A stretch of DNA of 64,000 nt from UBA5429 sp942493315 (GCA_942493315.1 OW818690.1:3100001-3164000), one strand, 5' to 3'; shown: positions 8,940 through 18,795, counted from the first letter of the stretch. Notes: generated by a model not told the origin, from the letters alone. Numbers and translations: made by a program.

Positions 8940-10325
8940 ATGAAAAATAAAAACATTTTATATCATTATTCCATTAGATCATCTCTATTTCAAATTAAGA
9001 AATTCAAATTCTGGATAGGTATAATCATTTTTATTGTTCAAAGCATAGCACTATATTCCTTTTGCAATATATTGCTGGATATGGTAAGGATGTTATTTTA
9101 TGGAAGCCGTGATTTTTATATTCTTTCTGGAATTGAACGCATTTATTTCAACCTTATTTTCGCCAATTTTGCTCTCATTAATGGATTTCATACTATTATA
9201 AAATGGGGTATAACACCTTCATTCAGCAATAATATTTCTAAACAGGGATTCATTAAAAAATCTCGAATAGAATACCTGTATTTTCCGGATATTTTTTATT
9301 ATATAGTGTTTGCTCTGTTGATATTTTACGGAAGAATGATTATAATAATGCCCCGTTGGTTTTTTGATATTACAACTGATGGATTTAATTGGATTTTTGC
9401 TTTTTTGATTGAAATTAGTTATTTTTTGAGCATTTTTCTGATTTTTTCAAAACAAAAAATAAAATTCAGAATGTTTTACATCGCAGGTTCATTTATTTTG
9501 ATCACAATTTTAGCTCTCGGGTTAGCTCATTTCAATGTAATAAATTATAAAAAATGGGATGATCTATTTTTAAAAGAATACCCCCAATATAATTGTAATT
9601 TAAAAATACCTGATTCACATGTTTTTGATGATTATAGTTTTTATAGTTATAATGAACTAAAACCTATCTATTTCTACATTAATAAAAACAGAACTGAAGA
9701 ATTGATTTTTAATCATTATATCATTCCATTAAGTCAATTAAGTGATTCTATCGAAAAATATAGTCAAAAAAATGATCTACCTTTAGCAAAAATCACACTA
9801 TATATGGATACTAGAATGAGTTGGGAACAATATCAACGACTATGCATACAGCTATATAAGAATCATATTCAATGTATACGATTCATAATTGATGAAAATT
9901 CCTGGAATTGGAACCCTTATAACAATGAAATTGAAAAAGTAATTCATTACAGAATCCCCAATTATTTATTTACCTCTCAAAACAAGCTAACTTTAGAACG
10001 TTATTTAGAAAAAATTTCCAATATAATACGAGTTGATTTGATCAATAATATTGAATATCAGGTAAATGATCGTTCCGTATCTTTAGATTCTTTAAAATGG
10101 GTTATCAAAGAGCAAATATTAAAAGACACTAACTATTTGATTTATTACAAGTTTAATAAAAACGTCAATTTTGGAAACTATTTCAGGTTAATTCCAATTT
10201 GTAAGGAAGCGTTGTATGAAATCAATACCAATCAGGTAATAGATCCTAGAAATTCAGAAGTGTATTTATATCCAAACGCTGATAAAGTGATTCCATTTTT
10301 GTTTTTAGAAGAGGTAACAAAATAA
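8940..10325 (+). CDS. Polytopic membrane protein with possible ExbD-like periplasmic segments
   Basis: 461 residues. About five or six hydrophobic helices occupy residues 20-200; the remainder is soluble and probably periplasmic. Two stretches in the soluble half (TLYMDTRMSWEQYQRLCIQL and the region around YQVNDRSVSLDSLKWVI) recall the beta-alpha-beta pattern of ExbD/TolR periplasmic domains, where a strand, a vNg..v turn and an L...l helix precede a strand. This is a weak fold-level impression, not a family match. No ExbB or TonB gene is adjacent. A TATTTTTG-like -7 box lies just upstream (about 8902). Function unknown. Confidence 0.6.
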   Translation: MKNKNILYHYSIRSSLFQIKKFKFWIGIIIFIVQSIALYSFCNILLDMVRMLFYGSRDFYILSGIERIYFNLIFANFALINGFHTIIKWGITPSFSNNISKQGFIKKSRIEYLYFPDIFYYIVFALLIFYGRMIIIMPRWFFDITTDGFNWIFAFLIEISYFLSIFLIFSKQKIKFRMFYIAGSFILITILALGLAHFNVINYKKWDDLFLKEYPQYNCNLKIPDSHVFDDYSFYSYNELKPIYFYINKNRTEELIFNHYIIPLSQLSDSIEKYSQKNDLPLAKITLYMDTRMSWEQYQRLCIQLYKNHIQCIRFIIDENSWNWNPYNNEIEKVIHYRIPNYLFTSQNKLTLERYLEKISNIIRVDLINNIEYQVNDRSVSLDSLKWVIKEQILKDTNYLIYYKFNKNVNFGNYFRLIPICKEALYEINTNQVIDPRNSEVYLYPNADKVIPFLFLEEVTK

Positions 10326-10747
10326 TGAAGTTTTTTAAATAATTTTACTATAAAATTTACCGGAATTTGAAACGAGAGGGGATTCAAATCTATTATTCCG
10401 GGATTTTTTTTGCCCGCAGATGCCGCAGATTTACGCAGATGTTTTATTTAGATCATATTTCTGCGGTAATCAACGTAATCAACGGGAGATATTTTATGGC
10501 CAAAGATGCCGCAGATTTTCGCAGATGTTTTATTTAGATCATATTTCTGCGGTAATCAGCGTAATCAGCGGGAGATTCTTTTTTGGCCAAAGATACCGCA
10601 GATTTTCGCAGATGTTTTATTTAGATCATATTTCTGCGGTAATCAGCGTAATCAGCGGGAGATATTTTTTGCCCGCAGATGCCGCAGAAACTTTGTCTGA
10701 AATCAAAATTACCTACAATTGAAACGAGAGGATATTCAAATCTATTA

Positions 10748-10879
10748 TTCCGGGAAAGTGTGGAAAAATAATTTTGCAAATTATTGATATTTAATTCATT
10801 ACAATTTACATTAAAAATATTTTTTGAATTTGTTCATTCTTACTTTTTTAAGAAAAATCGTTCCAACACTTTCTCGGAA
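10748..10879. repeat. 132-bp element with terminal inverted repeats, copy 2
   Basis: Same ends as copy 1 at 4156, in the first 556-bp unit. Its interior is identical or nearly so to copy 3. Confidence 0.85.
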
Positions 10880-11303
10880 CAATCAATTTGGGGGAAATTT
10901 GTTTTGTTTCGAAAGATTTTTTAAATTAGATTGTTGGTCAGCAAAATCAACTTGAGATATTTTTTTTGCCCGCAGATGCCGCAGATTTACGCAGATGTTT
11001 TATTTAGATCATATTTCTGCGGTAATCAGCGTAATCAGCGGGAGATATTTTTTGGCCAAAGATGCCGCAGATTTACGCAGATGTTTTATTTAGATCATAT
11101 TTCTGCGGTAATCAGCGTAATCAGCGGGAGATTCTTTTTTGGCCAAAGATACCGCAGATTTTCGCAGATGTTTTATTTAGATCATATTTCTGCGGTAATC
11201 AGCGTAATCAGCGGGAGATATTTTTTGCCCGCAGATGCCGCAGAAACTTTGTCTGAAATCAAAATTACCTACAATTGAAACGAGAGGATATTCAAATCTA
11301 TTA

Positions 11304-11435
11304 TTCCGGGAAAGTGTGGAAAAATAATTTTGCAAATTATTGATATTTAATTCATTACAATTTACATTAAAAATATTTTTTGAATTTGTTCATTCTTACT
11401 TTTTTAAGAAAAATCGTTCCAACACTTTCTCGGAA
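11304..11435. repeat. 132-bp element with terminal inverted repeats, copy 3
   Basis: Same length and ends as copy 2, exactly 556 bp downstream. Confidence 0.85.
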
Positions 11436-11642
11436 CAATCAATTTGGGGGAAATTTGTTTTGTTTCGAAAGATTTTTTAAATTAGATTGTTGGTCAGCAA
11501 AATCAACTTGAGATATTTTTTTTGCCCGCAGATGCCGCAGATTTACGCAGATGTTTTATTTAGATCATATTTCTGCGGTAATCAGCGTAATCAGCGGGAG
11601 ATATTTTTTGGCCAAAGATGCCGCAGATTTACGCAGATGTTT

Positions 11643-13324
11643 TCCTGACTTTGACACAATAAATTTTTCCATTTTATAAATATAAGTAAATCAGTATTAT
11701 ATAAATTATGCGTCACCAAAATGGGTGACGCAAGGTAAAATATGCTTAATTTTGCGGTATGTTTATACGAAAAAAGAAAAATAGATCTGGAACAACAAGT
11801 GTTGTTGTTGTTAATAAATCACATGGTAGATTCAAAGAATTAATTACCATTGGTGTGAGTGATGATGAAGTTCAAATTGAGCAATATATCAATCAAGCTC
11901 GCCAATGGATTGAAATTCAAAGTGGGACTCCAGATATTTTTAAACAAAAAGCAAGAGAAGAGGAAGAAAAACAAGTTACAGAGCATTTGTTGTCTAATAT
12001 TGAAAATGTGCTTATCAATGGCACACAACTAATTTTAGATAAAGTATTTAAAATCACGGGATTTGATGCCATAGAGGATGATATTTTACGTCAATTGGTG
12101 ATTGCTCGTTTAGGACAGCCCATGAGCAAATCTGCTACTGTTGATTATCTTAAATCATATTTTGATGAAGATATTCAGTTATATAAGATTTATCGTTATT
12201 TAGATAAACTTTATAATACACAGCAAGAACAGATCCAACGAATAAGCGTAGAACATACTCGTAAGATTTTAGGTGGCAAAATTGGTCTAATGTTTTATGA
12301 TGTGACTACACTTTATTTTGAATCCGATTATAGTGATGAGTTAAGAGAAAATGGTTTTTCAAAAGATGGCAAACACAGTCAACCACAGGTTGTACTGGGA
12401 TTGTTAGTTAGTAAAGATGGTTATCCGCTTTCATATTCATTATTTAATGGCTCTCAATACGAGGGGAGAACAATGTTGCCGATTGTTGAAGATTTTGTTC
12501 AAAGATTTCATTTAGATGATTTTGTGGTTGTTGCCGATTCCGGGTTAATGAGTAAATCAAATATATCTCTATTGCAATCTGGTGGATACAAATATATTGT
12601 GGGAGCAAGAATAAAAAATGAGACAGAAGTAGTGAAAAGAAATATTTTGTCTTTACCAAAGCATGATAATGAATTTCATGAGCTTAAAAAAGGTGATTCC
12701 AGGTTAATCGTAAGCTATTCTTCAGTTAGAGCTAGAAAAGACAAATACAACAGAGATAAAGGTGTAAAACGACTTCAAAAAGCATATAAAACGGGAAATA
12801 TCACTAAAGAGAACATCAACAAACGAGGATACAATAAGTTTTTGGAGATATCAGATAATGTAAAAGTAGTTATCAATCAAGAAAAAATAAAAGAAGACGA
12901 AAAATGGGATGGGTTAAAAGGATACATTACGAATACATCGCTTTCAGCTAAAGATGTTTATGAACAATATAACGGATTATGGGTTATTGAAAAAGCGTTC
13001 AGAATAACAAAAGGAACTCTTGAAATACGACCTATGTTCCACTTTACACCACGAAGAATAGAAGCACATGTTTGTATTTGCTTTGTTGCTTACAAAGTAT
13101 ATAAAGAATTAGAAAGAGTATTGAAAACTAATAATATAAACTTAAGCGTGGATAAAGTTCTTAATATTGCTAAAACAATTACCACTATAAAAGTAAAATT
13201 ACCAATTAGTGAAACAATACTCACAAAAACTATGATTATAACTTCTAAACATAAATCAATTGCTATGCTTTTTGATGATCATTTCTGGAAATCCATTTAG
13301 GGTGACGCATAGTCAAAGTCAGGA
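11643..13324 (+). mobile_element. IS1634-type insertion sequence
   Basis: The ends carry a 13-bp terminal inverted repeat, TCCTGACTTTGAC on the left and its complement on the right. A subterminal ATGCGTCACC / GGTGACGCAT pair is also inverted, and the left copy forms a small hairpin. The element interrupts the third 556-bp unit. No target-site duplication is present; instead 27 bp of the host repeat are missing at the insertion point. It encodes a single transposase. Confidence 0.85.
11759..13300 (+). CDS. IS1634-family DDE transposase
   Basis: 513 residues, full length for this IS4-superfamily group. The catalytic triad is visible: Asp181 in MFYDVTTLYFE, Asp260 in VVVADSGLMS, and Glu411 in YNGLWVIEKAFR (the Y..W.IE..FR signature). 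An N-terminal helical region and a long insertion between the second Asp and the Glu (residues 290-390) are normal for the family. The frame is intact with no stop or shift, so the element may still be active. It has its own start close to the left end and fills almost the whole element. Confidence 0.92.
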   Translation: MFIRKKKNRSGTTSVVVVNKSHGRFKELITIGVSDDEVQIEQYINQARQWIEIQSGTPDIFKQKAREEEEKQVTEHLLSNIENVLINGTQLILDKVFKITGFDAIEDDILRQLVIARLGQPMSKSATVDYLKSYFDEDIQLYKIYRYLDKLYNTQQEQIQRISVEHTRKILGGKIGLMFYDVTTLYFESDYSDELRENGFSKDGKHSQPQVVLGLLVSKDGYPLSYSLFNGSQYEGRTMLPIVEDFVQRFHLDDFVVVADSGLMSKSNISLLQSGGYKYIVGARIKNETEVVKRNILSLPKHDNEFHELKKGDSRLIVSYSSVRARKDKYNRDKGVKRLQKAYKTGNITKENINKRGYNKFLEISDNVKVVINQEKIKEDEKWDGLKGYITNTSLSAKDVYEQYNGLWVIEKAFRITKGTLEIRPMFHFTPRRIEAHVCICFVAYKVYKELERVLKTNNINLSVDKVLNIAKTITTIKVKLPISETILTKTMIITSKHKSIAMLFDDHFWKSI

Positions 13325-13513
13325 GCGTAATCAGCGGGAGATATTTTTTGGCCAAAGATGCCGCAGATTTACGCAGATGTTTTGTTTTGATCATATTTCT
13401 GCGGCAATCAGCTTAATCAGCGGGAGATTCTTTTTTGGCCAAAGATACCGCAGAAATTTTGTCTGAAATCAAAATTACATACAATTGAAACGAGTGGATA
13501 TTCAAATCTATTA

Positions 13514-13644
13514 TTCCGGGAAAGTGTGGAATAATAATTTTACAAATTACTGATTTTAAATTGATTACAAATTTCTATAAAATATTTTTTGAATTTGTTC
13601 ATTCTTACTTTTTTAAGAAAAATCGTTCCAACACTTTCTCGGAA
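13514..13644. repeat. 132-bp element with terminal inverted repeats, copy 4
   Basis: 131 bp, more diverged inside than copies 2 and 3 (ATAATAATTTTACAAATTAC near the left end), in the IS-interrupted unit. Confidence 0.8.
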
Positions 13645-14069
13645 CAATCAATTTGGGGGAAATTTGTTTTGTTTCGAAAGATTTTTTAAATTAGATTGTT
13701 GGTCAGCAAAATCAACTTGAGATATTTTTTTTGCCCGCAGATGCCGCAAATTTACGCAGATGTTTTATTTAGATCATATTTCTGCGGTAATCAGCGTAAT
13801 CAGCGGGAGCTATTTTTTGGCCCGCAGATGCCGCAGATTTACGCAGATGTTTTATTTAGATCATATTTCTGCGGTAATCAACGTAATCAGCGGGAGATAT
13901 TTTTTGCCCGCAGATGCCGCAGATTTACGCAGATGTTTTATTTAGATCATATTTCTGCGGTAATCAGCGTAATCAGCGAGAGATATATATTTGCCCGCAG
14001 ATACCGCAGAAACTTTGTCGGAAATCAAAATTACATACAATTGAAACGAGAGGATATTCAAATCTATTA

Positions 14070-14201
14070 TTCCGGGAAAGTGTGGAATAAATTTTTTACA
14101 ATTTATTGATATTTAACTATTTACAAATTTCTTAAAAATTATTTTATTAAATTATTCATTATTAATTTTTTAAGAAAAATCGTACCAACACTTTCCCGGA
14201 A
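14070..14201. repeat. 132-bp element with terminal inverted repeats, copy 5
   Basis: The most diverged copy, in the fourth unit. The right end reads CCAACACTTTCCCGGAA, which makes a better match to its own left end than in other copies. Confidence 0.8.
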
Positions 14202-14227
14202 CAATCAATTTGGGGGAAAAGTTTTAA

Positions 14228-14308
14228 TACATAGCAAAAAAACATATTCCCAATGCTAAAAATGGAGTTTTAAGTTTAGAATCGGAAATTGATAGAGCTT
14301 TACGTTAA
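14228..14308 (+). pseudogene. Possible C-terminal coding remnant (26 codons)
   Basis: Directly after the repeat block an open stretch reads YIAKKHIPNAK then NGVLSLESEIDRALR and stops at 14306. The composition (amphipathic LESEIDRAL helix) is protein-like, unlike the repeats, and there is no start codon. It may be the tail of a gene truncated by the repeat block. The parent protein is not recognised. Confidence 0.35.
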
Positions 14309-14331
14309 ATTAAAAACAATTTAAAGAATCC

Positions 14332-14829
14332 TTAATTCTGCATAGTTGGAACTTCTCTGTAATCTTTTGTAGTATCTATAGGAATAGTATCAACTATTGG
14401 CAATGCCTCATCAACTCCGGATAGTTCCTTAATTATTGGATAGGCTATTATACCACTTAATCTTGTTTCATTTGTTATAATTTCAGGAGGTGGAATCAAA
14501 TTCGGTATAGTATCTTTTTGAATTGTTATCGTTGCAATAGTATCTGTTTGTCGAAAATTTTCACCTGAAGGTTGATTTTGATTATGACAAGAACTTAATG
14601 AAGTTATGATTCCCAAAGATATACCGGCAACCATAGCTCTTTTTCCAATACGATTTTTTTCAGATATTTTTTGTTCCAGATAATGAAGTTCTGCCTCACA
14701 TCTTGGACATGTACCCCTACAATCTCCTTCATAGAAACACTCTTCAACCTCTAAAGGAATTTCATTTTCTTGAGCGATTTGGATTCTGATCCCCTTTAAA
14801 ATTTCACATTTACTTTTACCTTGGTTCAT
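14332..14829 (-). CDS. Small membrane protein with CxxxGxCxGTCPRC motif (paralogue)
   Basis: 165 residues from the ATG at 14829. Layout matches the protein at 3696-4061: CEILKGIRIQIAQENEIP, then the Cys motif C..EGDCRGTCPRCEAELHYLE, a hydrophobic segment (AMVAGISLGIITSL) ending SSC, and a long Thr/Pro/Ile-rich tail, probably on the far side of the membrane. The N-terminal module is far better conserved between the two than the tail, so selection acts on the Cys-motif cytoplasmic part. It stands beside an FGE-like gene on the same strand, 103 bases downstream of it. Function unknown. Confidence 0.75.
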   Translation of the reverse strand: MNQGKSKCEILKGIRIQIAQENEIPLEVEECFYEGDCRGTCPRCEAELHYLEQKISEKNRIGKRAMVAGISLGIITSLSSCHNQNQPSGENFRQTDTIATITIQKDTIPNLIPPPEIITNETRLSGIIAYPIIKELSGVDEALPIVDTIPIDTTKDYREVPTMQN

Positions 14830-14931
14830 AGATTTGAGATTTGGGTGCAAAGATACTAATTTTCGCCTTTATCCCTTAGCCTTTCGCCCTTAGCCCATTC
14901 AATTGTTCCACATAAGTGTTGATTTTGGATT

Positions 14932-15753
14932 TCACTTTTTCTTCTTCACCAATATCGGTCTAAATCCTACTTTTGGTGAGGTTCCCGAATACTTTTGACA
15001 ATTGGTTATTTGTACATCCATTCCGGGGTCACCACAACTGCCCCCCATGGCTTTACCCTCTTCCAGTATCATTTCAGCAACATTCCCACACATGTTATAT
15101 AAACCCCAATCGTTCGGATAAAATGATAAAACAGGTAGCATCTGAAGGTATTTATCTTGGCTGTAAATTGGATCAAGAAGGATCACTAATTCACCGTTTT
15201 TATTTCTGTGTATCGATTCTTCCCCAACATCCAGAAAATTACACATACGTTTTCCATCCTGACTGTACAAAAATGGAGATGACCAGGAGTATGGCATGTC
15301 ACTCCCTGCTTTTGCAGCATAAACCCATTCTTCTCTGGTTGGCAATCTATATTCCCACGATGTATCCGATAAGGTAGTATTTAAATATTTACAGTATAAA
15401 TCAGCAAAAATTTGGGCAATATTAGCTATAGGATAATTTTTCATAAAGAAACTAGTATCTTCAGATTCTCGTAGCCCTCCTAAGAAATAATTCTCATAAA
15501 ATTCTCGCTTTATGGAATTTATTATTTCTTCAGAATTATCGATCTTTAATTGACGAAGCATTTGAAAGATCATCTCATTGGTAACCTCCGTTTTCATCAT
15601 CCAAAATGAGGAATCTCCATGAGGGATATAAACAAAATTCTCAGACACTCCGATCTCTTTCCGCATCTTTTTTTGCTTTTTGTTGGAGGGTTGTTGGGCA
15701 CTTACAGTTAAAACTGTAAAAATTAAAATAATTAATAACAGTGATTTTTTCAT
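14932..15753 (-). CDS. Secreted FGE/SUMF1-domain protein
   Basis: 273 residues with signal peptide (MKKSLLLIILIFTVLTVSAQ). The body is a formylglycine-generating-enzyme-like (FGE-sulfatase) domain: FVYIPHGDSSFWMMKTEVTN at the start, YRLPTREEWVYAAKAG in the middle, DWGLYNMCGNVAEM and MGGSCGDP near the end, and VGFRPI at the C-terminus. The copper-binding cysteine pair of true FGEs is not evident, so sulfatase maturation is unlikely; in Bacteroidota such domains occur in gliding/T9SS proteins and in many uncharacterised exported proteins. No sulfatase gene is nearby. It may be cotranscribed with the Cys-motif gene downstream. Confidence 0.82.
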   Translation of the reverse strand: MKKSLLLIILIFTVLTVSAQQPSNKKQKKMRKEIGVSENFVYIPHGDSSFWMMKTEVTNEMIFQMLRQLKIDNSEEIINSIKREFYENYFLGGLRESEDTSFFMKNYPIANIAQIFADLYCKYLNTTLSDTSWEYRLPTREEWVYAAKAGSDMPYSWSSPFLYSQDGKRMCNFLDVGEESIHRNKNGELVILLDPIYSQDKYLQMLPVLSFYPNDWGLYNMCGNVAEMILEEGKAMGGSCGDPGMDVQITNCQKYSGTSPKVGFRPILVKKKK

Positions 15754-15936
15754 TTTTCTCTAGTTTAATGGTTCACACATATTAAAACGTAATTTTTTGA
15801 TCAAATCTTGGGTGGAATTTAAAAATAAGCTAATGTGATAATAAGCAAATAAGATAATTGAAAAACTTTCAGGGTTCAGCTTTCAGCTATCAGTTTTAAA
15901 TAATTATTCACTATTAACTATTCACTATCGACATTC

Positions 15937-16074
15937 AATCTGTGTAAATCAGTTCAATCTGTGTCATAAGCGTTCTATTAATAACTTAACTATAGAGTTG
16001 TAAGTCAAATCATAATAACATGATTTTTTAATATTGTGCCAAAAAAAACACGAATTTCGAGAATAAGGTACTAA
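15937..16074. repeat. 138-bp dispersed intergenic repeat, copy 1
   Basis: From AATCTGTGTAAATCAG to GAATAAGGTACTAA it matches 44583-44720 base for base apart from scattered changes. In the other copy this sequence begins as the right inverted-repeat arm of the GxxExxY gene; here no such gene is attached. The rest of the 479-base gap is short tandem words (TTCACTATTAAC, TTAGCACA) and a TATATTTG box. Confidence 0.85.
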
Positions 16075-16200
16075 TAACTAAAAACCATTTATAACACTGA
16101 GTTACATTGTGCATCCATTGTGAAACACTGTGTTCTTAGCTTTTCGCCTTTCGCCCAATTAGCACATTAGCATATTAGCACATTAGCACATTATTTTTAT

Positions 16201-16208
16201 TATATTTG
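16201..16208 (+). promoter_or_regulatory. Bacteroidota -7 box (TATATTTG)
   Basis: TATATTTG 24 bases before the first of four tandem lipoprotein genes. Confidence 0.6.
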
Positions 16209-16232
16209 CACTGTAAAAAAATATTTCTAGCC

Positions 16233-16829
16233 ATGAAAAAAATCCTCCATTTATTAGCTTTTTTCCCATTGATGATCCTTACCGGATGCAATTTTTGTGA
16301 CTGTGATTGCGATTGTGATCATAACCATGATTATACTACTGATTCCATCAATAAAGTGCTGATGCTGAAAGTAGATTATACTACCAACACTTTTGAAGGG
16401 GGTGTCGAATACATTTACAATCAACAAACCGACAGCTTTAACATCGATGTGGATTATGCTTCTCCCGGCGATTTTGGAAGTATTCGACTTACCTATCACG
16501 AACTTAACGAAACCCTCTTTTTCGGAACCATTATCTGGATGGGAACAGGTGAAATGATCACCCCTGAGTCCATAAATCCAGCCAACTACTTTGATGTTGT
16601 GCTTACAGAAGATATCGTTTATCCGGCAAATGGGTTTTTAAATTTATTTCCTGACAACAATCCTCCGGTAAATTATTCAACGATCTGGATGAGCGTACAA
16701 AATCTCGTGAAAGTGCGTCAGTTTTTACAGTCAAATCCCAACCAACAAGTGAAGCTTTTCCTTTATACCCCTAGCGTTGGAATGGGCAATCCTTTAGAGT
16801 GGGACTGGTTCATTTTTATTAAAAATTAA
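16233..16829 (+). CDS. Tandem lipoprotein 1, Asp/His/Cys-rich N-terminus
   Basis: 198 residues; ATG at 16233. The signal peptide ends in the lipobox ILTGC, followed at once by NFCDCDCDCDHNHDYTTD, a cluster of Cys, Asp and His that could bind divalent metal or act as a surface-export signal. The folded part starts at NKVLMLKVDYTTNTFEGG and is shared by all four neighbours; conserved points include GGVEY.YNQ..DSFNI, ELNETLFFGTIIW.G.GEM, PE, a DxVxP motif, and the tail QNL.KVR.FLQSNP.Q.VK. No known family is recognised. It probably lies on the outer membrane, perhaps surface exposed. It has its own -7 box. Confidence 0.8.
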   Translation: MKKILHLLAFFPLMILTGCNFCDCDCDCDHNHDYTTDSINKVLMLKVDYTTNTFEGGVEYIYNQQTDSFNIDVDYASPGDFGSIRLTYHELNETLFFGTIIWMGTGEMITPESINPANYFDVVLTEDIVYPANGFLNLFPDNNPPVNYSTIWMSVQNLVKVRQFLQSNPNQQVKLFLYTPSVGMGNPLEWDWFIFIKN

Positions 16830-16855
16830 TTTTTTGTTTGGAATAAAAAAAATGA

Positions 16856-16863
16856 TATATTTG
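16856..16863 (+). promoter_or_regulatory. Bacteroidota -7 box (TATATTTG) with upstream TTTG
   Basis: TATATTTG 14 bases before the start at 16878, with a TTTG element about 20 bases upstream. This gives lipoprotein gene 2 a separate promoter. Confidence 0.55.
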
Positions 16864-16877
16864 CAAAAAATATACAC

Positions 16878-17489
16878 ATGAAAAAATTATTCTATTTGCT
16901 CATTTTTACCCCTTTATTTTTCTTCACCGGTTGTTATCCCGATGATTGTGATCATCATCATGATTTCAATGATCATGATAATAATATTATTGTTAGTGAT
17001 ACGACTAATAAAGTGTTGATGTTGAAAATCAAATTCAGCGATACAAGTTTTGTAGGAGGAATAGAATACATGTATAATCAACCGGCTAACGATTTCAATA
17101 TTGAAATTAATTATGATGTTCTAACTAGTAATACAGCTGTAAGTCTTAAATATCAAGAACTTAACAGAACCCTTTTTTATGGTACAATCCTCCAAAATGG
17201 AGTTGGTGAAATGACTTTTCCTGAGGTTCTGGATGATGCTCAATTTTTTGATACTGTAAGTACTGAAGATTTTGTTTTTCCGACACATCATCTATGGCCC
17301 TTAGAAAATTATACTCTTTTTACTTTTGAATACGCTTATATGTTATGGCAAAGAGTTCAAAAATTAGTCAAAGTTCGCGAATATTTGCAATCTAATCCTA
17401 CCCAAAAAGTATATTTCTATTTATACAGACCAAATTATAATAATTTGAATCCGGAAACAGCATACTGGCTTGTTTTTTTAAAAAATTAA
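16878..17489 (+). CDS. Tandem lipoprotein 2, Asp/His-rich N-terminus
   Basis: 203 residues, paralogue of the preceding gene. Lipobox FFTGC is followed by YPDDCDHHHDFNDHDNN, the most His-rich version in the cluster. The domain then runs NKVLMLKIKFSDTSFVGG, EYMYNQPANDFNIEI, ELNRTLFYGTILQNGVGEM and VQKLVKVREYLQSNPTQKV. The linker between lipid anchor and domain varies freely in sequence but always keeps Asp/His (and mostly Cys) content, so composition rather than sequence is maintained. Function unknown. Confidence 0.8.
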   Translation: MKKLFYLLIFTPLFFFTGCYPDDCDHHHDFNDHDNNIIVSDTTNKVLMLKIKFSDTSFVGGIEYMYNQPANDFNIEINYDVLTSNTAVSLKYQELNRTLFYGTILQNGVGEMTFPEVLDDAQFFDTVSTEDFVFPTHHLWPLENYTLFTFEYAYMLWQRVQKLVKVREYLQSNPTQKVYFYLYRPNYNNLNPETAYWLVFLKN

Positions 17490-17531
17490 TATTTTTCTAA
17501 TTTTATAATAAAAATTTTAAAAACAAAGAAT

Positions 17532-18098
17532 ATGAAAAAAATCCTCTATTTTGTAGCTTTTGCCTCTCTTTTTTTATTCTCGGGTTGCGATTTTGATGAC
17601 CATGATCATGATGATGATAAAAATAAAGTACTGATGTTAAAAGTGAACTATAATTCATTCGCTTTTGAAGGGGGTATTGAATATAGCTACGATCAGGAAA
17701 CAGATAGTTTTAATGTTGATATTTTAAATATAGATACAAGTGATATTGCAACTCTTAAACTTACTTATAGAGAAGTAAATAAAACTCTTTTTTATGGTTC
17801 CTATATATGGCAAGGAATGGGTGAAGTTCTTATTCCTGAGGCATTTGATGATCCTGATGAATTTGAAACAGTGTTAACGGATGATGTTGTATTCCCATCA
17901 AAAGGATTTATTCCCATTTTTAATCAATTTAACAGAGACATTGACTACATGAATTTATGGATGAGTATTCAAAATCTAAAGAAAGTTCGTGAATTTCTTC
18001 AATTAAATCCTGATCAAAAGGTTAAAATATTCATTTATGCTCCTGATTATTATAATGATCCTAACAACTGGGATTATTATATACTTATTCATAATTAA
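17532..18098 (+). CDS. Tandem lipoprotein 3, Asp/His-rich N-terminus
   Basis: 188 residues, the shortest of the four. Lipobox LFSGC leads into DFDDHDHDDDKNK, with no Cys besides the lipidated one. The shared domain follows: VLMLKVNYNSFAFEGG, EYSYDQETDSFNVDI, VNKTLFYGSYIWQGMGEV, and IQNLKKVREFLQLNPDQKV. No clear -7 box lies in the 42-base gap before it, so it may be read through from gene 2. AT content rises along the cluster from gene 1 to gene 3. Confidence 0.8.
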   Translation: MKKILYFVAFASLFLFSGCDFDDHDHDDDKNKVLMLKVNYNSFAFEGGIEYSYDQETDSFNVDILNIDTSDIATLKLTYREVNKTLFYGSYIWQGMGEVLIPEAFDDPDEFETVLTDDVVFPSKGFIPIFNQFNRDIDYMNLWMSIQNLKKVREFLQLNPDQKVKIFIYAPDYYNDPNNWDYYILIHN

Positions 18099-18113
18099 AA
18101 AAAAGATACAACT

Positions 18114-18695
18114 ATGAATAAACTATGTTTTCTATTCGTGTTTACAACTTTGATTTTCCTTACAGGATGTAATGATTGTGATTGTGATTATGACGATCAC
18201 CATCATAACAATACTGAAACAAATAAAGTGTTACTATTAAAACTGGATTATAGCACTTTCGCTTTGGAAGGGTATAAGGAGTTTAGCTTTAATCAACAAA
18301 CTGACAGTTTCAATATTATGGTACATTATCTAGCTCCTTTTGATTTTGGGTATATTCAACTGATATATAAAGAATTAAACCAACAACTATTTTATGGCAC
18401 TGAAGTGTGGGATGGATTAGGACATATCATTTTTCCGGAATCAATGGATCCTACTGATGAACTAGAATCTGTTTCAACTGATGATGTCATATTTCCAATC
18501 AATGGATTTACAAACTTACATCCCTATAGTTACGATTTGCCTTCATTAAATGTTTGGTTAAACATTCAACATTTAGAAATCGTAAGAAAATATCTTGAAA
18601 CTAATCCTGATCAAAAAGTATACATTCTAAGATATCAGCCAAGTCAAGGTGGAGATCCATTAGAATGGGATTACTTTGTCATCATGAAGAATTAA
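18114..18695 (+). CDS. Tandem lipoprotein 4, Asp/His/Cys-rich N-terminus
   Basis: 193 residues, last of the four paralogues, starting 15 bases after gene 3 stops, so certainly in the same transcript. Lipobox FLTGC is followed by NDCDCDYDDHHHNN. The domain is the most divergent: KVLLLKLDYSTFALEGYKEF replaces the GG(V/I)EY segment, and the tail reads IQHLEIVRKYLETNPDQKV. It ends shortly before a TTCATTTTTCATT tandem repeat and the second GC-rich structured element. Function unknown. Confidence 0.8.
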   Translation: MNKLCFLFVFTTLIFLTGCNDCDCDYDDHHHNNTETNKVLLLKLDYSTFALEGYKEFSFNQQTDSFNIMVHYLAPFDFGYIQLIYKELNQQLFYGTEVWDGLGHIIFPESMDPTDELESVSTDDVIFPINGFTNLHPYSYDLPSLNVWLNIQHLEIVRKYLETNPDQKVYILRYQPSQGGDPLEWDYFVIMKN

Positions 18696-18786
18696 TTTTT
18701 CATTCTTCATTTTTCATTTTTCATTCTTCATTCTTCATTTTTCATTTTTCATTAGTCCGTAGTCTGTTGTCCGTAGTCCGCAGTCA
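18696..18786. repeat. Short-period tandem repeats (TTCATT and GTCCGTAGTC types)
   Basis: About ten TTCATT/TTCTTCATT words followed by GTCCGTAGTCTGTTGTCCG. The same words recur at 19020-19070 and 55860. Confidence 0.85.
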
Positions 18787-18795
18787 TTTTTTCTG

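Larger units (their letters stand above)
10412..14222. repeat. Block of four tandem 556-bp composite repeat units
   Basis: Units begin at GCCCGCAGATGCCGCAG, at 10412, 10968, 11524 and 13733. The first two steps are exactly 556 bp; removing the inserted IS and restoring 27 lost bases makes the third step 556 as well. Each unit contains about three sub-repeats of about 85 bp (CCGCAGATTTACGCAGATG then CTGCGGTAATCAGCGTAATC), a spacer ending CTATTATTCCGGG, the 132-bp inverted-repeat element, and a tail (TTGGTCAGCAAAATC). Each sub-repeat is itself an imperfect hairpin. Open frames through it (10420-10722, 10931-11278, 13696-14109) are repeat artefacts. Confidence 0.9.
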